From assembly GCA_958496175.1 (NCBI GenBank), contig OY292274.1, positions 27,319,482 to 27,383,481 of the forward strand: a stretch of DNA of 64,000 nt, given 5' to 3'. The stretch is from Sisyra terminalis (lineage: Eukaryota; Arthropoda; Insecta; Neuroptera; Sisyridae). Of the stretch, positions 58,346 to 64,000 are shown piece after piece. The translations under genes and the position numbers were made by a program. Within the stretch, counting starts at the first letter, position 1, and the number at the start of each line of letters is the position of its first letter. The notes beneath the pieces are model-generated. The model saw nothing but the letters and a program-made list of their open reading frames with translations, searched no databases and was not told the origin of the DNA.

Positions 58346-60817
58346 CTGCAAGCAAATGATAAAGAACACATATTTTTTAAATTATATGAACCACAATATA
58401 GCTTTACGAAAAATTAAATAAATGTTCCAGTATTCCTAAAAAATTAACATTTTTTAACTCAAAATGATGCCAAAATTTATTGAAGACTCAATTAAGTTTT
58501 TGGTTTTGTTTTCAGTCTATTTTAAATTACTAACAAAGCTCTGGATTTGAACTGTGTAAGTTGTATTGTGTTGTCTCAGCACATAGCCCAACATTGCGAT
58601 ACAAATATTGATGCATATATACTAGGGGTGCTAATATAAAACCGGAATTTGCCAATGGTGGTGGTGGTTTTTAATAGACTATCTGCCAAATTATGCCATT
58701 GAGGCAATTTTTTTTTTGTTTTTAAATTTGACAAAGATTTTCAACTAGCAAAAGTGTAAATATCCTACAACTTCATTGTTAAAAGAATTCAACATGCCGA
58801 GTATTGTACCTTAAAAGTACGATCCGTGGACAGGATTGATTTTCTATTATCACTTAAACAAAAACTGCTGCGGAATCACAGCGAATGCTTGCCGAAGTTT
58901 ACGTTAAGCATACTCTAAGGAAATCTTTTGTTTTTATTTTTTTTTAAATTGAAAATGGCGAACGAAGAACGTGCAAAACGACCAAAACATTTTGTAGACA
59001 TCGAATTTAAAAGTCAATGATGAAGATGATAGTCAAATGCAACAACTTGCGATAGTAGATTTGAACCAAGTTTTAACGCGAAAAACGGCTAGAATATCAA
59101 AATTGGCTACACAAAGTAATTTTGCTGCATGGTAATTCCCCTGACCACACAGAAAAACGAGTAGAGTAAGATTGAGTAATTAAACTTTTTGTTTTCTGTC
59201 TTTGCTGAGATATATAGTGAAATTTGGCTATCATTATATTGATTTAAAAAAATCTTTTATTTTAACGGAGATGTAAATGCAGAAACCTAGTTACAATTTA
59301 AATGTTTACTCGTCGCTAGTAAAAGGAAAACTAAGTTACAAAATTTCAAATCTTTATAGCTACTTTTGGTTTGAGAAAACATATTTTTATCTCATGTAGT
59401 TGATATGGTTAATATTTTAGATATAAAATTAGTTAGCCATAATTCCTCAAATACCGCGCCTAAACTTCTTTAGTGTAGGCTAAAAAAATTGATATCACTC
59501 GGATTTTTGGTGAACAACTGAACTCCTTTTCTACATTTTTCTATTTGGCTTATGTGTATTGTGGTTCAATACAAAATTTATGTGTTGGATCTCTTCCATA
59601 TTTGATAATGGTTGAATGTTTGTAAGATAAACAAATAATTTGATGTTGCATTATTCAAATTTATAAACGCTATGTATATTTTTGAACTTCAGCAGACAAT
59701 ATTTGAAGTTAACATCCTCGTAGAAACATTTTGATTAATGTAGTTCATGGAACCTTAAAAAACAAGAAAATTAAACAGAATTTTCCAGAAAAGAGCAAAC
59801 AAAAAATTCCAAAAACTCTTGGTTAATTAAAAACTTATATTAAAAATATGGCCTAGTTTCTTTTAGTTTCTTCAACTAGAAGTTGTTTTATTTTTCTGTA
59901 CTTTCTATACTATTTTTAGCGTTACATAGTAGACATTCAATAATAATGCTGGCTTGTACTGTCTTCTACTACTGATTATAATTTTCTCTCATACTTCGAT
60001 TTTTCAATTTTCTGTCCTCTAGAAAACATCCTACATGATTTTAAAGCTTTTCAATTTTTCAACTTCCCGTGAACTAATCAATAAATTCTTATGATTTAAT
60101 GAAATGACATAAGACTACTTTTTTCAGAATTATTAAAAATTTATTCAAACAATACTAATTTGTATTTGATATATTCTTTATTGTAAAGTACAAAATTAAT
60201 TTGAATGGAAATTTGATGACTTGTAAACGTTGACAATAAATATTTTATACTTCTTTTCGTTCTATCGTTGAAAGAAACTTTAAAGGGAAACTTTCACATT
60301 GGAAAACGTAAGAAAGAAAGGGAAGAAGTCCATCATGTCTATATAGAAACGTTTTGGCTTTCGAAATTCAAGTTCTAGAAACATGACGACGTGGAAGAAG
60401 TAATTTGTATCTATTTTCATGTATGATACAATACTTTGCAGAAATACTTGTAGGTTTTTCATACCAATATTTCTCTATTTTTATCTTTTAATTTGGTACG
60501 AAACTTTAATTTTGATCTACCAGTATTATTTGATTGATATAACTGAGATATTGACAAATGAATGCGTAGGTACAAAGTATATAAAGTATGCATTGATTTT
60601 TTTTAATAATTTTATTTTAATTTGCTCCGAGCCATTTGTTCAAAGCAATTTAAAATTCTTTGCAGAGGAAAAATTTAATTAACATCAGTTGCGAAAGTTT
60701 TGATTCTATTAATTTGTTCTTGGTATATAAAAAAGGATGAAAATTTTTATTGATATTATGTAAAATGGGGCAGTTCTACGAAAATTTAACTTACAAAGGA
60801 AATTGATTTATGTTTAC
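58346..60817 (-). other. Intron of the LRR gene
   Basis: A 2,472-bp phase-1 intron with donor 'ttcag|gtaaac' and acceptor 'tgcttgcag|gag'. It is AT-rich and contains a decayed mariner (58618-59140). The rest shows no gene. Confidence 0.82.
58618..59140 (+). pseudogene. Mariner relic inside the LRR intron
   Basis: Begins with a mariner-like terminal repeat after TA: 'tactaggggtgctaatataa' continuing 'aaccggaattt'. A broken N-terminal transposase region follows. LIFYYHL is read in one frame, then after a frame change KTAAESQRMLAEVYVKHTL, then (58958 onward) NEERAKRPKHFVDIEF and, in another frame, a relic like NDEDDSQMQQLA. These match the first third of mariner transposases. The C-terminal two thirds and the right terminal repeat are missing. 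It is oriented opposite to the host gene. Confidence 0.65.
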
Positions 60818-61334
60818 CTGAAACTAATTGCGTTCCTATATTTTCCCACGTTGTCATATTTGTGTAGAAGACATCAGGAGTAAGCGACATGAGTTGGTTA
60901 CGGCGAAGATCCAGTCTCAGGTGTGGAACACGACGAAAGTTTGCGACGAGACCACTTGGTAACTCTTCCAGCTGTGTACCGTGTATTTGTAACAAAAGAG
61001 CTGAGTTATGTCCGAGGCCGTCAAAGACATCTTTATCGAGACCCTTGAGGGATTGACCCCAGATCTCTAAATGTTTGATGCGTTCATTTAAAACGCCTCG
61101 TAGTTGTCCATCAGTTAAATGCGACTGGACAACCTCCAATGATAGTTTTTCTAATGAAGTCACATTGGACAGGATCTTTTTGAGACTAATTTTCGATGAT
61201 GTTTGAATTGCAAGTGACGTTAATAAATGCAAATGTGATAATGCATCCGTCTCAAAATGCTCCAAATTTGGTAATGAGTCCAAATGTAGATGTTGCAGTT
61301 CCGTAAGCCCAAAGAAACATTTCGTTGTAATTTC
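60818..61334 (-). CDS. LRR surface protein, penultimate exon
   Basis: A 517-bp exon bounded by acceptor 'tgatttattttctag' (ending at 61335) and donor GTAAAC (from 60817). It opens in phase 0 with EITTKCFFGLTELQHLHLDS and runs open through several leucine-rich repeats: LPNLEHFETDALSHLHLLTS, LEKLSLEVV, IKHLEIWGQSLKGLDKDVFD, GTQLEELPSGL, then LRLDLRRNQLMSLTPDVFY and TTWENIGTQLVS. The LRR pitch is about 24 residues. It ends in phase 1 and splices exactly to the last exon. The composition is clearly richer in G and C than the flanks. Signal peptide and N-terminal repeats must lie in 5' exons beyond the right edge, because none was found in 61335-64000. Confidence 0.88.
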
Positions 61335-63180
61335 CTAGAAAATAAATCAAAACGTTATAAATATGAGGACTTTTAAATTTTTCATAAATTTTTCTAAATT
61401 TCCGGCCAGAAAGCAGTTGATAAATAAATTGGAAAATTTAACAAAAAACCAATTTTTGTGTGAAAACGGCTAATACACAAAACATGTCATAATTTTAAAA
61501 TTAAGAGAAGGTGGTTTGTAATTCTTATAATTTATTTACAACATGCGGCTCACTGATATGAATCTCTACATAGTTCACGTTCATGCAATATTGAAATTAA
61601 CGTTCCCCGAACGTCCTGTCACGTTCCAACCGTAGGAGAAAATCCAGCATGCAACTTTTCAATCCTTTGCGAAAGTCTGAATGCGTTCCAGACATTATCA
61701 AATTGAAGTTTTTCTCTACTTTACACAATTAAAAGATGAACAATTCATTTTTGTTTTTAAAATGAAACTAAAAAAACTTACATTCATTTTTCTATATAAG
61801 TTTTAAAAATAATCCAAAAAAAAAAATGTAAAAAGTTTATTTTTAATTTTTAACGAACAATTAATGAACCTTGATTTTTAAATTAACCATAATGAGTACA
61901 CTATTAAGCTTTTAGCTTTGTGTAATTAATTAACAGAATAATTTAATATAATTTCAATTTAAGTAAATGTGCAGTGTGTTGTGTTTAAGTGGGGATATAT
62001 TAAAATGAATGGTGACATTAATTAATAAGCGGGCGTCAAATTCAAACTTTTCATCTTTATTTTATTGAACCAATATTAACTCTTTTTTATCCAAACATAT
62101 AAAAATAATAGGCTTCAAATTACTGAAAAAAAAAACCACTTACTGTAAATAAATATTAAGGAAAAATTAATTTTTGCTTCACCGTAATAATACAAACAAC
62201 ATTGTAACAAGAAGTATTTAATTCTGTAACCTTTTAACTAATTAAAATAATATCTAAAATCTAGTGATATTTAAAATTATTTAAGCCATTTGATAAATAT
62301 CATAGCGTTTTTAAAATAATATTTTATATTTGTTAAATTTTCCTCGAAGAAAATAGCTTTAGATAAACGCTTGAAAAAAATTTGTAAAATTACTTTCTAA
62401 TAATTATTAAATTGCATGTTTTCCTTACGAAAACCACAGCATTTTTTCTAAGTGAGGTTTTATTTTTTATTTTTTTCTTTTTGTTAAATAAACTGAATTT
62501 TTGAACAGATGTTTGTTCCGAACGAAAGATTCTATTTTATAAAATAAATTAAATTCCGAACCTCATTCATAATATTTACAAAAGGCATAGCCACAGGTAT
62601 GAAAAAATCATCATTGGAAGTTTAGCAGTGGCTGTTTTGTATTTACTCATAAATGCGGCTACTCGGACTGACATTGTATTTATAAACTCGACGCTATTTC
62701 TATACAAATAGAACATAGAAAAGAAAAGTCGAGGTTTTATTAAAAAAAATCATTATCACTTGTATTTAAAAAAAAGTCTTGGTTTTTTTTCGTTTTTAAT
62801 ATGTTTCAATTAGGTACGTATGGTTAATATATGCACCTTAGTTTTTCACTTATTGAAATTATTTTTTTTTATTTCCCATTCATAATGACGTTCATTAAGT
62901 TTCAGGGTCTTGATTTGGGATTTAAATCAAAATCTTTTCCTGAATTTTGAACCATTGAACTTTTAGTGCGTTTATTACTACGTAAAAATATTTTTTCATA
63001 AAATTAAATATAAAAATACTGAGAAATCAATAGGATATAAAACCGGTACGTAGTAGGTTGAGTGTCTTGCTCTAAGCCCTGATAAATCTTTGGCAAGCCC
63101 CCGAGGTATAAGAAAACTAAAGAGATGTAAAATTCTCAATTTGAGGAAATATTTCACAAAAAGCCACACCTTCAACCATT
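61335..63180 (-). other. Probable upstream intron of the LRR gene
   Basis: The acceptor at 61335 implies an intron reaching to the right. The stretch is AT-rich with no exon-like frame. A less AT-rich patch at 61540-61690 was checked on both strands and shows no LRR pattern. Confidence 0.5.
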
Positions 63181-63184
63181 GATA

Positions 63185-63280
63185 TATAAATTAATGAATA
63201 ATAATATATGTCCTAAGACTCAATTTCTTCTTTATTACGACGCGTTTCAACAGTTTATGACTGGCATCATTAGGTAATGA
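63185..63280 (-). repeat. Penelope-type terminal repeat, copy 2
   Basis: The minus strand carries the hammerhead-like motif (63278-63234), then 'aagaagaaattgagtcttag' and an 'atatattattatt' end, shared with 30481-30542 in opposite orientation. Penelope-like elements are known to carry such motifs in their terminal repeats. No Penelope RT or GIY-YIG frame occurs in this window. Confidence 0.55.
63234..63278 (-). ncRNA. Degenerate hammerhead-ribozyme-like motif
   Basis: On the minus strand: stem I arm ATTAC (63278-63274); core CTAATGA (canonical CTGATGA, the G at core position 5 changed to A); a stem-II region TGCCAGTCATAAACTGTT able to form CAGT/ACTG; then GAAACGCGTC, the invariant GAAA with a minimal stem III and the cleavage-site GTC; then stem I arm GTAAT (63238-63234), exactly complementary to the first. 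This is the layout of the minimal type I hammerheads described in Penelope-like elements. The core change and the weak stem II suggest it is inactive. Confidence 0.6.
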
Positions 63281-63716
63281 TTGTTTTGTCAGTTGTAAAC
63301 AAATTTCATATAGGTTGTTTGTTTTATATAATTTGTCGTTAAGGATGTTATTTGAATCTAGTTTGTGTGCTTTCTATATTTTGTATGTTCATAAGTGATC
63401 TTTTCTTGCAAATATGTAATGGCCTAAAATTTGTTTCGAAATTTAAACATTGATGATTTTCGTCATACAATTGTTTTGTAAAATTTGAAGTTCTTTAAAA
63501 CTGTTTATACTTGGTAAAACTTAAGAAATAATTATTTAAAAATGAAAAAAACCGTTAAATTCAAAATGTCTAAACGAGCTCCAATTGGCTCGGTCTTAAA
63601 ATGACGTCACAATTTCGAAACTTCAAAATCTAATGGACGTTTTCCTATGACAAATGCATTTTAACACAAAGGGATTTTTTTTTAAATCGTTTTAGCAATA
63701 TGTTAATGATTTAAAC
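63281..63716. other. AT-rich noncoding stretch
   Basis: Nothing recognised; probably intronic to the LRR gene if its 5' exons lie to the right. Confidence 0.4.
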
Positions 63717-64000
63717 CAGTGGTTCCTAACCATATGCTCGCGGGCACCATGGGGCTCAACGACCGTTTTACTTGTACGCGTCACTTTAAAAATATTTTAG
63801 TTTACAATAAAATGTTATGAAAAAAATTAATAGTTAGTAGTTAAATAGAGAAGTAAGGTGAAAGAGAAAATACTTACATTGTTAATAATTTTCTCGATTG
63901 AAATAGCGACTTCTAGGTATAGTTTGGTTTGTCACCGTCTCTATAATAACGCTCTCTAGTTATGCATTCTCCTAATTCGACCCAACTACTACCATAATTT
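63717..64000. mobile_element. hAT-like element cut by the window edge
   Basis: Begins 'cagtggttcctaaccatatg' and carries 'cgggcaccatggggctcaac', the style of the hAT end at 20255 and of common hAT MITEs. The left flank is 'atttaaac'. No matching right end lies before 64000. Confidence 0.5.

Noticed and set aside
58157..58417. Open plus-strand frame of 86 codons
   Set aside because: It is the antisense shadow of the LRRCT exon, which has splice signals, phase agreement and domain cysteines on the minus strand.
61540..61690. Possible further LRR exon upstream of 61334
   Set aside because: Neither strand gives a leucine-rich pattern, and no donor with compatible phase was found.

Overview
The window looks like arthropod, probably insect, nuclear DNA. 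It is very AT-rich and gene-poor, has intron-containing coding sequence, and carries a typical insect mix of transposable elements: Jockey-type LINEs, mariner, pogo/Tigger and hAT relics, a gypsy-type LTR relic, Penelope-like ends and a tRNA-derived SINE. The species cannot be fixed from the sequence. No bacterial-style operon, CRISPR array, rRNA gene or convincing true tRNA gene was seen.

Only one host gene is well supported. On the minus strand at the right end are the last two coding exons of a leucine-rich-repeat surface protein (61334-60818 and 58345-58023). They are joined by a 2.47 kb phase-1 intron with canonical splice sites. The protein ends in a cysteine-flanked LRR C-terminal cap and a hydrophobic tail that suggests GPI anchoring. 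The 5' exons must lie beyond the right edge. The intron holds a decayed mariner.

Layout. 1-5.2 kb: AT-rich DNA with a SINE copy and a fold-back MITE. 5.2-9.46 kb: a nearly intact Jockey-clade LINE with a perfect 12-bp target-site duplication (TSD), ORF1 with three zinc knuckles, and ORF2 split into endonuclease and reverse-transcriptase frames at an A-run. 10.5-12.6 kb: an AT microsatellite, an LTR-like stretch, a LINE tail and a dispersed repeat. 15.6-16.15 kb: a deleted pogo/Tigger element. 18-21 kb: three small MITEs. 25-31 kb: a minisatellite, element ends, a second LINE tail, a Penelope-type motif and a hairpin MITE. 32.9-35.05 kb: a decayed gypsy-type gag-protease region whose spacer holds four tandem coding repeats. 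38-39.2 kb: a 5'-truncated, internally deleted Jockey-like LINE with a perfect 12-bp TSD. 42-54.3 kb: nested repeats, including an inverted pair 7 kb apart, a 427-bp fold-back element and a 3.7-kb composite with hAT-like ends. 56.8-57.4 kb: a mariner relic. 58-61.3 kb: the LRR gene. 63.2 kb: a hammerhead-ribozyme-like motif of the Penelope type.

The most unusual signals are the hammerhead-like fold with one core base changed (63234-63278, minus), the tandem amplification between zinc knuckle and protease in the gypsy relic, and the long-arm fold-back element at 47842-48268. I found no coherent novel multi-gene system; the window is mainly a record of transposon activity around the end of one gene.
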